The notes beneath the pieces were generated by a model, which searched no databases, was not told the DNA's origin, and was given only the letters and a program-made list of their open reading frames with translations. Below, piece after piece: positions 24,383 through 33,800 of a stretch of DNA of 33,991 bases. Source of the stretch: Bacteroidota bacterium (GTDB lineage: Bacteria > Bacteroidota > Bacteroidia > Cytophagales > Thermoflexibacteraceae); the NCBI GenBank assembly GCA_004292785.1, contig RDXG01000204.1:1-33991 (forward strand), given 5' to 3'. The translations under genes and the position numbers were made by a program. Each line of letters starts with the position of its first letter. Position 1 is the first letter of the stretch.

Positions 24383-24413
24383 CAAAAATAGTTGAAATGG
24401 CGCAATTTTCCAA
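24383..24413 (-). promoter_or_regulatory. Promoter of kdsD
   Basis: On the minus strand: TTG (24413-24411), 20 nt, TATTTTTG (24390-24383), a full match. Confidence 0.6.
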
Positions 24414-24439
24414 ACACTATTTATTATTAAAATTTGCAT

Positions 24440-24470
24440 TTGGAATCTAACAAAACTTTTCTTATGTTTG
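24440..24470 (+). promoter_or_regulatory. Promoter of the propeller-SpoIIE gene
   Basis: TTG (24440-24442), 20 nt, TATGTTTG (24463-24470), an exact match; a second -7 match (TATATTTG) lies at 24503-24510. The leader would be about 100-135 nt. Confidence 0.6.
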
Positions 24471-24611
24471 TTGAAATTATAATTTTGGGGCTACTTTTTT
24501 GATATATTTGTTATAAAGCAAACAATGATGAGAATTTTGGCATAATATTTCTGTTAAATTATTTTCAAATTTATATTTTTTCTAAATTATTGCCTCATGT
24601 AAATTATTGTC

Positions 24612-27600
24612 ATGAAAAAAAATATTCTTGTATCTATTTTTCTGTTTTTTCTGTTTACGCTGTCGGTTTTTGCACAACAGGGTGGCGTTTTTATGCAAAA
24701 TTATAGCAACAAAATTTATAAAGCGGATTTGCAAAATTGGGCATTGGTACAAGACAAGCGCGGAATTATTTATGCAGGAAATGGTGCAGGAATTTTGGAA
24801 TATGATGGAGTTCATTGGAATTTGATCAAAACAGATAAATCACAGGTGGTACGTTCTTTGGCAATGGCTGCTGACGGGACTATTTTTGTAGGTTCTTTGG
24901 ACGATTTTGGCTACCTTGCTCATAACGAAAATGGAAAAACAGAATATATTTCTTTGATTCAAAATGTGCCAAAAAAAGACCGAGATTTTGGGGATGTTTG
25001 GTCAGTAGTTGCCAATGGAGATGAAATTTATTTTCATAGTGCTTCAAAATTATTTCGTTGGCACAAAAATCAAATTAAAGTTTGGGAGTTAAATAATGCC
25101 TACCATCGAATTTTTTTGGCAAGAGGAAAATTATATTTTCGTCAAGACAAAAAAGGCTTATGTGTTTTGGAAAACGATCAAATAAAAACCTTAGCCAACG
25201 GAAGTTTTTTTACAGAAAAAGTAATTTCAGCCTTACTTCATTACCAAAATTATTTTTTGTTAATTGGCACAAGAAAAGATGGCTTGTTTTTATATGACCT
25301 TCGAAACGGAGAGATCAAACCTTTTGCAGAAGAACTTAAAAATACTTTAAGCAATTCGCAAATTTATCATGGAATCCAATTAAAAAACGGAAATTATGCC
25401 TTTGCTTTTGTTAAAAATGGGGCAATGATCATTTCAGAAAAAGGCGAATTGTTGCAAAATATTAACGTCGAAAATGGTTTAAACGCAGAAGGAGCATTTT
25501 TTTTGATGCAAGATAATGAACAAAATTTGTGGCTTGCACTTACCAAAGGGTTGGCGTATGCCGAAATTAGCAGCCCTTTGAGTTTTTGGAACGAAGAATC
25601 AGGTTTGCAGGGACAAGTATATACCATGACTTCTTTTGAAAATAATTTGTATGTCGGAACAGACTTTGGAGCTTACTATCTTGAAAATAATCAAGCCAAA
25701 TACATTCCTAATTCACCTCCACAATGTTGGAGTTTTAATATATTTAAAGACAAAAATAACAAACAACATTTATTGCTAGGTTCTACTGATGGAATTTTTG
25801 AAATTGTCAATAAAAAAATGATTGCTGTCAAAAACTATAAATCAAGCAATACAACTTTTATGCTTTATAGTTCAGAAAACTATCCTAATAAGGTTTTTTT
25901 AGGTCAAACAGACCAATTAGGTATTTTAGAATATCAAAATGGCAAATGGATTGAAAAAGAATCTTTACCTTGCAAACGAGCAATAACTTCTATCACAGAA
26001 GACAGCAAAGGCAATTTGTGGTTGGGCGGAGACACCAAAGGAGCAATAAAAATAGAATTTGGCGCAGAACAACATCTAAAAACAGCCAAAATAACCGAAT
26101 ATGACGAAAAACAAGGTCTGCCTTCCACAAAACTTGTGCGCGTAAGCAAGGTACACGACCAAGTTTTATTTGGCACAATCAAAGGTTTTTATATCCTTGA
26201 CAGCACAAAAAATGCTTTCAAACCTTATAATTTATTTGGCAAACCATTCGAAAATAAAGATATTTTTGCAATTTTAGAAGATTCACACAAAAACGTTTGG
26301 ATTGGCGGTTTTTATTCAGATAAAACACCCTTAGGAGTGGCAATAGACAAAAACAGAAAATATGAATGGTATGATTTGCCTTTCAAACGCATTTCTTTGA
26401 TGTTAGAACCTCGATTTTATGAACAAGAAAATAACGTAATGTGGATCGGAGGATCGGAGGGCTTGTTCAAATATGATCCAAAATATAATAAAGAATACGC
26501 AAAAAACTATCAAAGTTTAATCAGAAAAGTTGTTTTTTCTAATGATTCAATTCTTTTTCATGGCAATTTTATGGAAAAAAAAGATGGGAAAATACAATTT
26601 TCGCAAACTCAAGCAAAAACTTCTATTCCACAATTAGATTACGAAAATAATTCTTTGACTTTTTATTATGCCTCAAATTCGTATGAAAATGCAGAAAATA
26701 GGGTTTATCAGCACAAATTAGAAGGTTACGATCAACAATGGTCGGCTTGGACAAAAGAAAACAAAAAAGAATATACCAATTTGCCCGCAAAAGCCTATCG
26801 TTTTTTGGTTAAAGCCAAAAATTCTTACGGAATTGAAGGCAGTGAAGCGGTTTATGAATTTGTGGTTTTGCCTGCTTGGTATCAAACCAATTTGGCGTAT
26901 TCTTTTTATTTCGTGCTTATTTTGGTGGTTGTTTGGATAGCAGTTAAAATAAATATAGATCGTTTGGAAAAAGAAAAAACTACCTTAGAGTCATTAGTTC
27001 AAGCGCGGACAACAGAAGTTACCCAAAAAAATGAAGAATTAGAACAACAAAAAGAAAACATAGCCAAACAAAAACAAGACATCGAGATGGCTTATCAAGA
27101 CATCGAAACCATTAGTAATATTGGGCAAAAAATAGCAGCTACCCTAGATTTTGACAATTTGGTCGAAACTGTTTACAAAAACGTAAACGCCATTATTGAT
27201 GCCACCATTTTTGGTGTTGGAATTTATGAAAAAGAAAAAAATCATATTTTGGTCAAAGGTTTTATAGACAATGGCATAACAAATAATGAGCAAAGAACAG
27301 AATCTATTCACGATCCAAATAAATTTTCGGTTTGGTGTTTGAAAAATAAACAAGCAGTGGTAATCAATGATTTGGCAACAGAACATAGCAAATATTTTAA
27401 CTGGAAAAATTTTAAATTTTCGGAAGAAATGCCAAAATCGCTTATTTATTTGCCATTATTTGCTGACGAAGAAACTATTGGCGTGATTACCGTTCAATCT
27501 TACAAAATTAATGCTTATGAAGCATTAGACATGACCATTTTGCAAACATTGGCTTCTTACATTGCCATTGCCCTCGAAAATTCGAATGCTTATGAAATTA

Positions 27601-28379
27601 TCAAAGATAAAAATGATAAAATTATGGATAGTATTCGCTATGCAAAAACCATTCAACACGCCATTTTGCCTTCTGAAAAAGATATGAGTGGTGCTTTTAA
27701 AGACTATTTTGTGATTTTTCAACCCAAAGATATTGTTTCTGGTGATTTTTATTGGCTATCTCGCCTATCGGATTTTCAAACTTTATTTGCCGTTTTGGAC
27801 TGTACAGGACATGGAGTTCCTGGTGCTTTTATGAGTATGATCGGCAACGATTTGCTAAGCGAAATTGTTGATGTTAAACATATTATAGAACCTGCACAAA
27901 TTTTGGAAACACTGAATCAACGCATTAGAGAGTGTTTAAAACAAGATGATCGTCTCAATGACGATGGCATGGATGCTTGTTTATGTCTGCTCGAAAAAAA
28001 TATTTATGATCAAACATTTGTCCGTTTTTCTGGTGCAAAAAGACCTTTATATTATCTGAATTCACAGGAAGATCAGATAAAAACTTTGAAAGGCGACAAC
28101 AAATCAATTGGAGGAAGACAAAAAGAGAATAAAAACTTTACTACCCAAGATGTTTTATTATATCCAAACGATTTTATTTATCTTTCTACTGACGGCTTTT
28201 CTGACCAAGCTGACGAGGAAAATCGAAAGTTTGGTACTGTTCAAATCAAAAGAATTTTAGAATCAAGCCAAAGTTTGCCCATGAAAGAACAAGGAGAAAT
28301 ATTAGAACAGGCTTTATTTCAACACAAAAAAAATAGTCTGCAACGCGATGACATTACCTTTGTTGGCATAAAGTTGTAA
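24612..28379 (+). CDS. Two-component-type propeller sensor with GAF and SpoIIE phosphatase
   Basis: The 1255-residue membrane sensor has a signal peptide (about 1-21) and periplasmic reg_prop propeller repeats (about 30-640), with repeated phrases such as ADGTIFVGSLDDFGYLA and SKGNLWLGGDTKGAI. A Y_Y_Y domain follows (about 675-755). A transmembrane helix at about 762-780 leads to a coiled coil (780-830) and a GAF domain (about 833-995). A SpoIIE/PP2C domain closes it, with DFYWLS near 1043, LDCTGHGVPGAF near 1062, STDGFSDQADEE near 1198 and RDDITFVGIKL at the end. All metal aspartates are present. It should turn an external (perhaps glycan) and a cytosolic signal into dephosphorylation of an anti-sigma-type partner. 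The extracellular ligand is unknown. This is unusual in replacing the usual histidine kinase with a phosphatase. Confidence 0.9.
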   Translation: MKKNILVSIFLFFLFTLSVFAQQGGVFMQNYSNKIYKADLQNWALVQDKRGIIYAGNGAGILEYDGVHWNLIKTDKSQVVRSLAMAADGTIFVGSLDDFGYLAHNENGKTEYISLIQNVPKKDRDFGDVWSVVANGDEIYFHSASKLFRWHKNQIKVWELNNAYHRIFLARGKLYFRQDKKGLCVLENDQIKTLANGSFFTEKVISALLHYQNYFLLIGTRKDGLFLYDLRNGEIKPFAEELKNTLSNSQIYHGIQLKNGNYAFAFVKNGAMIISEKGELLQNINVENGLNAEGAFFLMQDNEQNLWLALTKGLAYAEISSPLSFWNEESGLQGQVYTMTSFENNLYVGTDFGAYYLENNQAKYIPNSPPQCWSFNIFKDKNNKQHLLLGSTDGIFEIVNKKMIAVKNYKSSNTTFMLYSSENYPNKVFLGQTDQLGILEYQNGKWIEKESLPCKRAITSITEDSKGNLWLGGDTKGAIKIEFGAEQHLKTAKITEYDEKQGLPSTKLVRVSKVHDQVLFGTIKGFYILDSTKNAFKPYNLFGKPFENKDIFAILEDSHKNVWIGGFYSDKTPLGVAIDKNRKYEWYDLPFKRISLMLEPRFYEQENNVMWIGGSEGLFKYDPKYNKEYAKNYQSLIRKVVFSNDSILFHGNFMEKKDGKIQFSQTQAKTSIPQLDYENNSLTFYYASNSYENAENRVYQHKLEGYDQQWSAWTKENKKEYTNLPAKAYRFLVKAKNSYGIEGSEAVYEFVVLPAWYQTNLAYSFYFVLILVVVWIAVKINIDRLEKEKTTLESLVQARTTEVTQKNEELEQQKENIAKQKQDIEMAYQDIETISNIGQKIAATLDFDNLVETVYKNVNAIIDATIFGVGIYEKEKNHILVKGFIDNGITNNEQRTESIHDPNKFSVWCLKNKQAVVINDLATEHSKYFNWKNFKFSEEMPKSLIYLPLFADEETIGVITVQSYKINAYEALDMTILQTLASYIAIALENSNAYEIIKDKNDKIMDSIRYAKTIQHAILPSEKDMSGAFKDYFVIFQPKDIVSGDFYWLSRLSDFQTLFAVLDCTGHGVPGAFMSMIGNDLLSEIVDVKHIIEPAQILETLNQRIRECLKQDDRLNDDGMDACLCLLEKNIYDQTFVRFSGAKRPLYYLNSQEDQIKTLKGDNKSIGGRQKENKNFTTQDVLLYPNDFIYLSTDGFSDQADEENRKFGTVQIKRILESSQSLPMKEQGEILEQALFQHKKNSLQRDDITFVGIKL

Positions 28380-28572
28380 TATTGCGTTTTTTAACTAAGA
28401 ATTTGAGTTTATTTTTAATAAATCTATCATTTAAGCAATTTTTTTTCTTAAAAATAGTTTTTTATAGAAAACTAAATTTTTTTTTGTTTTTTTGCGAATT
28501 ATAAAAAAATATTACATAAAATATCAAAATACTAAAATCAGACGTTATACAGTCTAGCCAATCAATCAAATT

Positions 28573-29004
28573 ATGAAAAAAATATTTCTGCAATTTTTTA
28601 CTCTTACCTTGCTTTTTTTGGCAGGTAGTCTTGTTGCTCAAACTCCAGAAGCAACTGCACAATCCATGAATAAAATTACTTTTCAAGGAAACGAATTAGA
28701 AACTTCAGCTCCTTGTGAAGGTAATAATTATAGCATCACCACCAATGACGGTTTGTTGATGGTGGTCATTGTCAATGCTCCAGAATCTGGAACTGCCAAT
28801 TTGAATGATGACTTTTTTACTAAAGGTTGTGCTGAATGTTTGTTGTTACAAGTCATTAAGGTTGATGATGGCACTGAATTTAGAGGTTTAAGTGGAAAAA
28901 TTACACATGAAGGCAAAAAAATTAGTTTTCAAGTACAAGTTTACACCGAAGCCGATCCAGATACAAAAATTGATCTCAAAGGTGAGGTAGTTTGTCAAGA
29001 ATAA
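28573..29004 (+). CDS. Small secreted protein with four cysteines
   Basis: The 143-residue protein has a signal peptide (MKKIFLQFFTLTLLFLAGSL, cleaved near residue 23). A mature part of about 120 residues is rich in beta strands. Its four cysteines are at 48, 86, 89 and 141, so two disulfides are possible (a CxxC pair at 86-89). I recognise no family. It is flanked by long AT stretches, so monocistronic. The intrinsic terminator after it is clear. The role is unknown. Confidence 0.65.
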   Translation: MKKIFLQFFTLTLLFLAGSLVAQTPEATAQSMNKITFQGNELETSAPCEGNNYSITTNDGLLMVVIVNAPESGTANLNDDFFTKGCAECLLLQVIKVDDGTEFRGLSGKITHEGKKISFQVQVYTEADPDTKIDLKGEVVCQE

Positions 29005-29024
29005 TTTTTTTATTTTCCCAAATC

Positions 29025-29062
29025 AAAACCTATGAAAAATTTGCTTTTCGTAGGTTTTTTTT
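29025..29062 (+). terminator. Intrinsic terminator after the secreted protein
   Basis: AAAACCTATGAAAA (29025-29038) pairs with 29045-29058 with one G-U wobble. A T tract follows. Confidence 0.8.
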
Positions 29063-29181
29063 ATGATAAAAAAAAATCAAAAATTTTTCCTTTCAAAAAA
29101 AATGCTTAATTTGCCAAACAAAGTGTTTTTTATACATAAAAATTAGATAAACTATTGATTACTACTAAGTTTAAAAATCTC

Positions 29182-32100
29182 ATGACAAATTATTGGCTTT
29201 CACTTACACTAAGTTTTTTACTTACTTGGATTACTTTTCCTTTAAATAATTCTGAGCAAGTAGCAGATTTTCACGAAAAAAATCCAGAGAAAATCAAGCA
29301 AATTATTCTTAAAATAAATTATTACGAAAGGCAAAATTTATGGATTGATAGCCTTATGAAAACCATGACTGATGACCAAAAAATTGGGCAGTTGCTAATG
29401 GTAGGAGCTTTTCCAAAACAAGACGAGGCACATTTTAAAAATGTAGATGAATTTATTGAGAAATATCATGTCGGAGGTTTGCTTATTTTTCAAGGCTCGC
29501 CCACGCATCAGGTCAAATTAACGAATCGTTTTCAAGCAAAAAGTAAAATTCCTTTATTGATTTCTACTGACGCAGAATGGGGTTTGGCAATGCGTATGGA
29601 CAGTACTATTTTGTTTCCAAGAGCCATGATTTTGGGTGCAATTTCTGACGAAAAAATTATTTATGATTTAGGCAAAGAAGTGGCTAGGCAATGTCAAAGG
29701 GTAGGAGTTCATTTCAATTTTGCACCTGTGGCAGACATCAATAACAACCCCAAAAACCCTGTGATTGGTACGCGCTCTTTTGGCGAAAATAAGGAAAATG
29801 TAGCAAAAAAATCTTCTGCTTTTATGCGTGGAATGCAAGATAATTTTGTAATTGCTACCGCAAAACATTTTACAGGACATGGTGATACACAATCCGATTC
29901 GCATTTTTCTTTGCCTGTGATCAATCATTCTTTGGAACGTTTGCGGGACATTGAATTTTATCCTTTTCAACGTTTGATCAACGATAGCATTAAAAGCGTA
30001 ATGGTGGCGCATTTGCACGTTCCCGCCATCGATAATACCAAAAATATTCCGACCAGTATCTCAAAAAAAGCCATTGACATACTCAAAAACGAATTAGGTT
30101 TTAGTGGTTTGGTGATCACAGACGCTTTGGCAATGAAAGGAGCTTCGGATTATAAAGAATCGGGAGAGATAGAAGTGGAGGCTTTTTTGGCAGGAAACGA
30201 TATTTTATTACAGCCCAAAAACGTTCCAAAAGCATTTGAATCCCTAAAAAAAGCAGTTCAGGAGAAAAGAATTTTGATGGCTGATCTCGAAAAAACAGTT
30301 AGAAAAATTTTGGCAGCCAAATATTTTGTAGGCTTGAATAACTATAAACCTTTGCCGATCAAAAATTTGTATAACGATCTCAATTCGCCAGAGGCAAAAA
30401 TTTTGAACCAACGCATTTATAAACAAGCTATTACAGTTGTAAAAAATCAAGAAAACCTCATTCCATTTCAGGATGTAGATAGCACAACTTATGCGTCTGT
30501 AAGCATTGGAGCAGAAAAAAACAATGAATTTCAGGACTTTTTGGGCAAATATGCGCGCTTTCAACATTCGGCTGTTCCTAACAAAGCTTCTGCGGAAGTG
30601 GTTTATAATCAAATATTTGAGCAAGTAAAAAACAAAAAAGTGGTCATTGTGGGGTTGCACAATCTGAAAGTAAATAGCAGAGAAGACAATTTTGGAATTA
30701 CCGAAGAATCTTTGAAATTTATCAGAAAACTCGAAAAAGTTACGAAGGTGGTGGTAGTGGTTTTTGGAAATCCGTATGCTCTCAAAAATTTTGACAATTC
30801 CAAATATTTAGTTGCCGCTTATGACGATACACCTTTGGCAAGAAAAGCCGTTCCGCAAGTGATTTTTGGGGCTGTGAGCAACAACAAGGCACGTTTGCCA
30901 ATTTCTGCAAGCGAAAAAATCCGTGAGGGCGAAGGTTTTGATATTCCATTTTTGAACCGTTTAGAATATTCTTTTATTCCAGAAGAGTCAGGAATGAATA
31001 GCAGAATTTTGGCAAGAATCGACACCATTGCAGGCATGGCAATAGAAAAACAAGCTACGCCAAGTTGCCAAGTGTTGGTGGTTAAAGACGGAAAAGTGGT
31101 TTTTCATAAATCCTACGGCTATTTTACTTACCAAAAACAAACCCAAGTAGACCATAACACGATCTACGATTTGGCTTCGGTTACCAAAGTTACGGCAACT
31201 TTGCAGGCGGTAATGTATTTGTACGATCAAGGAAAAATCAAATTAGACGAAAAAATTTCTCAATATTTGCCCGAACTTAAAAGCACAAATAAGGCAAATG
31301 TAACTTTGCGAAATTTGCTCACGCATCAGGCAGGTTTGGTGCAAGGCAGTCCGCATTGGTGGCAAACCATGAAACAAGGGCAATATAAACCCGAATTTTA
31401 TGCAAAAAATGTTTCTGATAGTTTTCCTGTCAAAGTTTTGGACGATTTGTATGCCAAAAATATTGTTGAAGAAAAAGTTTGGCGTTGGACAGTAGATCAC
31501 GATCTTCGCAAAAAAAGAAACCGAGATGGAAGTTTTGGTTATTTGTATTCTGATGTTGGTTTTTATATTCTCAAACGTTTGGTTGAAGAAATGACAGGCG
31601 AATGTTTGGCGGACTTTGTGGATCGCAAATTTTATAGTCCTTTGGGATTGGCAACAATGGGTTATTTGCCTTTAAAACGCTTTTCAAAAGATCAAATTGT
31701 ACCAACAGAAGAGGAAAAATTTTTCAGAAAAACAACCATTCAAGGCAACGTTCACGATCCTGATGCAGCTTTGATTGGAGGAGTTGGAGGTCATGCGGGA
31801 GTGTTTAGCAATGCCAATGATTTGGCAATTTTGATGCAAATGTCTTTACAAAAAGGCGCTTATGGCGGAAAAAGATATTTTGGCTCTGAAACCATTGCTT
31901 TATTTGCTTATCATCGCCAAAGGGCAGAAAGCAGACGTGGTTTGGGCTGGGACAAACCCATCAAGGGAGCAGGCGGTCCTACTTCTACCTATTGTTCGCC
32001 ACTCACTTACGGACACACAGGTTATACAGGTTCTTGCGTTTGGGCAGACCCTACACACAATTTGGTTTACGTTTTTTTGGCAAACAGAACCTACCCACAC

Positions 32101-32238
32101 GGAGGAAAAAACCGAAAATTAAAAGAATTGGGAATCCGAAACCTCATTCAAAGCGCCATTTACGAATCATTAGGCGATCACCGAAAAATTGGCGGAATTG
32201 AAAGCAAAAAAACAGAAGAATCGGAAGAAGAACAATAG
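29182..32238 (+). CDS. GH3 (NagZ-like) and serine beta-lactamase-fold fusion protein
   Basis: The 1018-residue protein starts at ATG 29182; an upstream TTG at 29155 adds nine residues before the signal anchor, and I reject it. A signal peptide (about 1-24) is followed by a GH3 domain of about 50-380. KHFTGHGDTQSDSH (near 229) has the Asp/His pair used as acid/base by NagZ-type N-acetylhexosaminidases. VITDALAMKG (near 311) has the nucleophilic aspartate. A GH3 C-terminal-like domain spans 400-600. A serine beta-lactamase/penicillin-binding-fold domain (about 610-1000) has the SxxK motif in LASVTKVTA (near 665), YSDVGF (near 790) where YxN is usual, and GHTGYTG (near 944). It probably acts on muropeptides in the periplasm, with one domain cutting the sugar and the other the peptide or ester bond. 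Confidence 0.85.
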   Translation: MTNYWLSLTLSFLLTWITFPLNNSEQVADFHEKNPEKIKQIILKINYYERQNLWIDSLMKTMTDDQKIGQLLMVGAFPKQDEAHFKNVDEFIEKYHVGGLLIFQGSPTHQVKLTNRFQAKSKIPLLISTDAEWGLAMRMDSTILFPRAMILGAISDEKIIYDLGKEVARQCQRVGVHFNFAPVADINNNPKNPVIGTRSFGENKENVAKKSSAFMRGMQDNFVIATAKHFTGHGDTQSDSHFSLPVINHSLERLRDIEFYPFQRLINDSIKSVMVAHLHVPAIDNTKNIPTSISKKAIDILKNELGFSGLVITDALAMKGASDYKESGEIEVEAFLAGNDILLQPKNVPKAFESLKKAVQEKRILMADLEKTVRKILAAKYFVGLNNYKPLPIKNLYNDLNSPEAKILNQRIYKQAITVVKNQENLIPFQDVDSTTYASVSIGAEKNNEFQDFLGKYARFQHSAVPNKASAEVVYNQIFEQVKNKKVVIVGLHNLKVNSREDNFGITEESLKFIRKLEKVTKVVVVVFGNPYALKNFDNSKYLVAAYDDTPLARKAVPQVIFGAVSNNKARLPISASEKIREGEGFDIPFLNRLEYSFIPEESGMNSRILARIDTIAGMAIEKQATPSCQVLVVKDGKVVFHKSYGYFTYQKQTQVDHNTIYDLASVTKVTATLQAVMYLYDQGKIKLDEKISQYLPELKSTNKANVTLRNLLTHQAGLVQGSPHWWQTMKQGQYKPEFYAKNVSDSFPVKVLDDLYAKNIVEEKVWRWTVDHDLRKKRNRDGSFGYLYSDVGFYILKRLVEEMTGECLADFVDRKFYSPLGLATMGYLPLKRFSKDQIVPTEEEKFFRKTTIQGNVHDPDAALIGGVGGHAGVFSNANDLAILMQMSLQKGAYGGKRYFGSETIALFAYHRQRAESRRGLGWDKPIKGAGGPTSTYCSPLTYGHTGYTGSCVWADPTHNLVYVFLANRTYPHGGKNRKLKELGIRNLIQSAIYESLGDHRKIGGIESKKTEESEEEQ

Positions 32239-32270
32239 AATTTTGGTTTAAATTGGTTTCTATTTTAGAA

Positions 32271-32313
32271 CGAACATTCTTGTTTATTTCTGTAAGACGA
32301 ACAGGAATATTCG
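32271..32313. repeat. Imperfect hairpin like the MITE core
   Basis: CGAACATTCTTGTTT (32271-32285) pairs with 32299-32313 with one mismatch and two wobbles. The motif AACATTCTTGTTT is shared with the MITE arm at 7255-7274. Likely also terminates the fusion gene. Confidence 0.5.
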
Positions 32314-32322
32314 AATTTGAAA

Positions 32323-32520
32323 TTAGAGTTGCGTGAAATTTACACTTTGCACAGTTGCAGAGCCAACGCCTTTGTTTTGCAGTTCACAATAAAGTCTTTG
32401 TCCAGAGATTCTTGCTTGTGCTTCATTATTTTCAGTAGGTACAATATTGGTTGTGTTATTTGTTATTTTTGAAATTGTTTCAGGATTTGCTGGATTTTCC
32501 ATAGTTGTTGTTGAGTTTAT
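32323..32520 (-). CDS. Doubtful small ORF
   Basis: A 65-codon frame from ATG 32520 (or a shorter one from 32502) has composition rich in N, T and Q: MENPANPETISKITNNTTN, then QRLYCELQNKGVGSATVQSV. There is no recognisable family and no promoter; an upstream ATG at 32553 sits inside a terminator hairpin. It could be a real small protein or chance. The rest of 32239-32574 is the two hairpins. Confidence 0.3.
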   Translation of the reverse strand: MNSTTTMENPANPETISKITNNTTNIVPTENNEAQARISGQRLYCELQNKGVGSATVQSVNFTQL

Positions 32521-32531
32521 CATTGAAGTTA

Positions 32532-32572
32532 TTATAAAACTAATAGTTCTCAAAGAACTATTAGTTTTATAA
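32532..32572. terminator. 19-bp terminator of folE
   Basis: Bases 32532-32550 pair perfectly with 32554-32572 around a 3-nt loop, right after the folE stop codon. Confidence 0.75.
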
Positions 32573-32574
32573 AA

Positions 32575-33315
32575 TTATTTGCCAATATATTTCAAAAATT
32601 CAGACCTTGTAGCCTCGTTCTGAAATTTTCCGTGATAAGCTGCCGTTAAAGTGCTGCTACTTACATCTTGTATGCCCCGTGAAGATACGCACAAATGGAC
32701 TGCGTCAATCACTACGGCTACATCTTCACATTGCAAGACTCTTTTCATTTCTTCGGCTATTTGAACCGTTAATCTTTCTTGCACTTGTGGACGTTTAGCA
32801 AAATATTGCACAATACGATTTAACTTTGATAACCCAATGACTTGTCCATTTGAGATGTAAGCTACATGAGCTTTGCCAATAATGGGTACAAAATGATGTT
32901 CGCAGTTAGAGTAAAATGTAATGTCTTTTTCTACCAACATTTCATTATACTTATATTTATTTTCAAAGAGCTTGATGTCAGGCTTATTTTTAGGATTTAA
33001 GCCACTAAAAACTTCTTTTATATACATTTTTGCAACACGGTGCGGAGTACCTTTCAAGCTGTCATCATTTAAGTCTAAGCCCAAGATATTCATAATTTCT
33101 CTGAAATGCTTTTCAATTTCTTGAATTTTTACCTCATCAGCCATCAAAAAAGCATCAGAACGCAAAGGCGTATCATAAGAAGTTGAGATATGCTCATCAC
33201 CAATAGTTTCTATAAGGTGTAACATATCATCATTGCTACTGATGCTGTGAATCGGGTTGTGGGTATCTTTACCGTTGATATAGGTATCACCCAACAAAGT
33301 GCCATTTTTTTTCAT
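32575..33315 (-). CDS. folE: GTP cyclohydrolase I
   Basis: The 246-residue enzyme converts GTP to dihydroneopterin triphosphate, first step of folate and pterin synthesis. The start is ATG 33315; an in-frame extension to 33417 crosses a tandem 16-bp repeat and lacks family similarity. The zinc ligands lie in CEHHFVPIIGKAHVAYI (Cys and His near 137-140) and HLCVSSRG (Cys near 209), with TPHRVAKMYIKEVFSGL (near 115) as the conserved helix. The N-terminal 40 residues (NGKDTHNPIHSISSNDD) are extra and acidic-polar, as in several Bacteroidota homologues. Partner of folP in the pathway, at 22 kb. Confidence 0.93.
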   Translation of the reverse strand: MKKNGTLLGDTYINGKDTHNPIHSISSNDDMLHLIETIGDEHISTSYDTPLRSDAFLMADEVKIQEIEKHFREIMNILGLDLNDDSLKGTPHRVAKMYIKEVFSGLNPKNKPDIKLFENKYKYNEMLVEKDITFYSNCEHHFVPIIGKAHVAYISNGQVIGLSKLNRIVQYFAKRPQVQERLTVQIAEEMKRVLQCEDVAVVIDAVHLCVSSRGIQDVSSSTLTAAYHGKFQNEATRSEFLKYIGK

Positions 33316-33347
33316 ATTAAAGTTTTGGTTAATTAAAGTTTTGGTTA
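33316..33347 (-). repeat. Tandem 16-bp duplication directly upstream of folE
   Basis: ATTAAAGTTTTGGTTA occurs twice in a row (33316-33331 and 33332-33347) with no difference, directly before the start codon. It would lie in the folE leader or promoter. Confidence 0.7.
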
Positions 33348-33417
33348 GAGTATAGAACCGTATGTTGTCAATGTACTGCCTTAAATATTTTGTTTTTTGA
33401 TAACTGTATTTTAGCAA

Positions 33418-33800
33418 TAGAATTTTATGCTTAGTGCAAAGACAACAACAAAGCTAAAAAGTTTCGCTGTATGAAAAATTAAACGTATTATTTGTAATTA
33501 AGTTTAGCACGTTTTTTTTCTTACTAGACAAGACAATAACACAGTGGTTTATAAAATGTTTAACAATTAGAAAATAAAGTTAAACAAAACAAGAATAATA
33601 TTTTGGAAAACCAGAGGATTTATTTATAAAATATTGATTATTAATTACTTAAAAAAATAATGTCACAATAAAATTATCTCCATATTTTGCATATAATTTA
33701 GTGAAGTCTTTCTAAGCAGGTTTCATATTTGGCAACATCTTCCAATTTATGCAAACCACACAAGATTTTTTATTTTTACAAAAGAAAAAAGCAAATCTTA
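33418..33800. other. Non-coding AT-rich interval
   Basis: I see no convincing gene, tRNA or long repeat here. It must contain the folE promoter, but no full TTG/TAnnTTTG match was found, only a one-mismatch minus-strand form of CAAAGACA near 33439. Confidence 0.5.
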
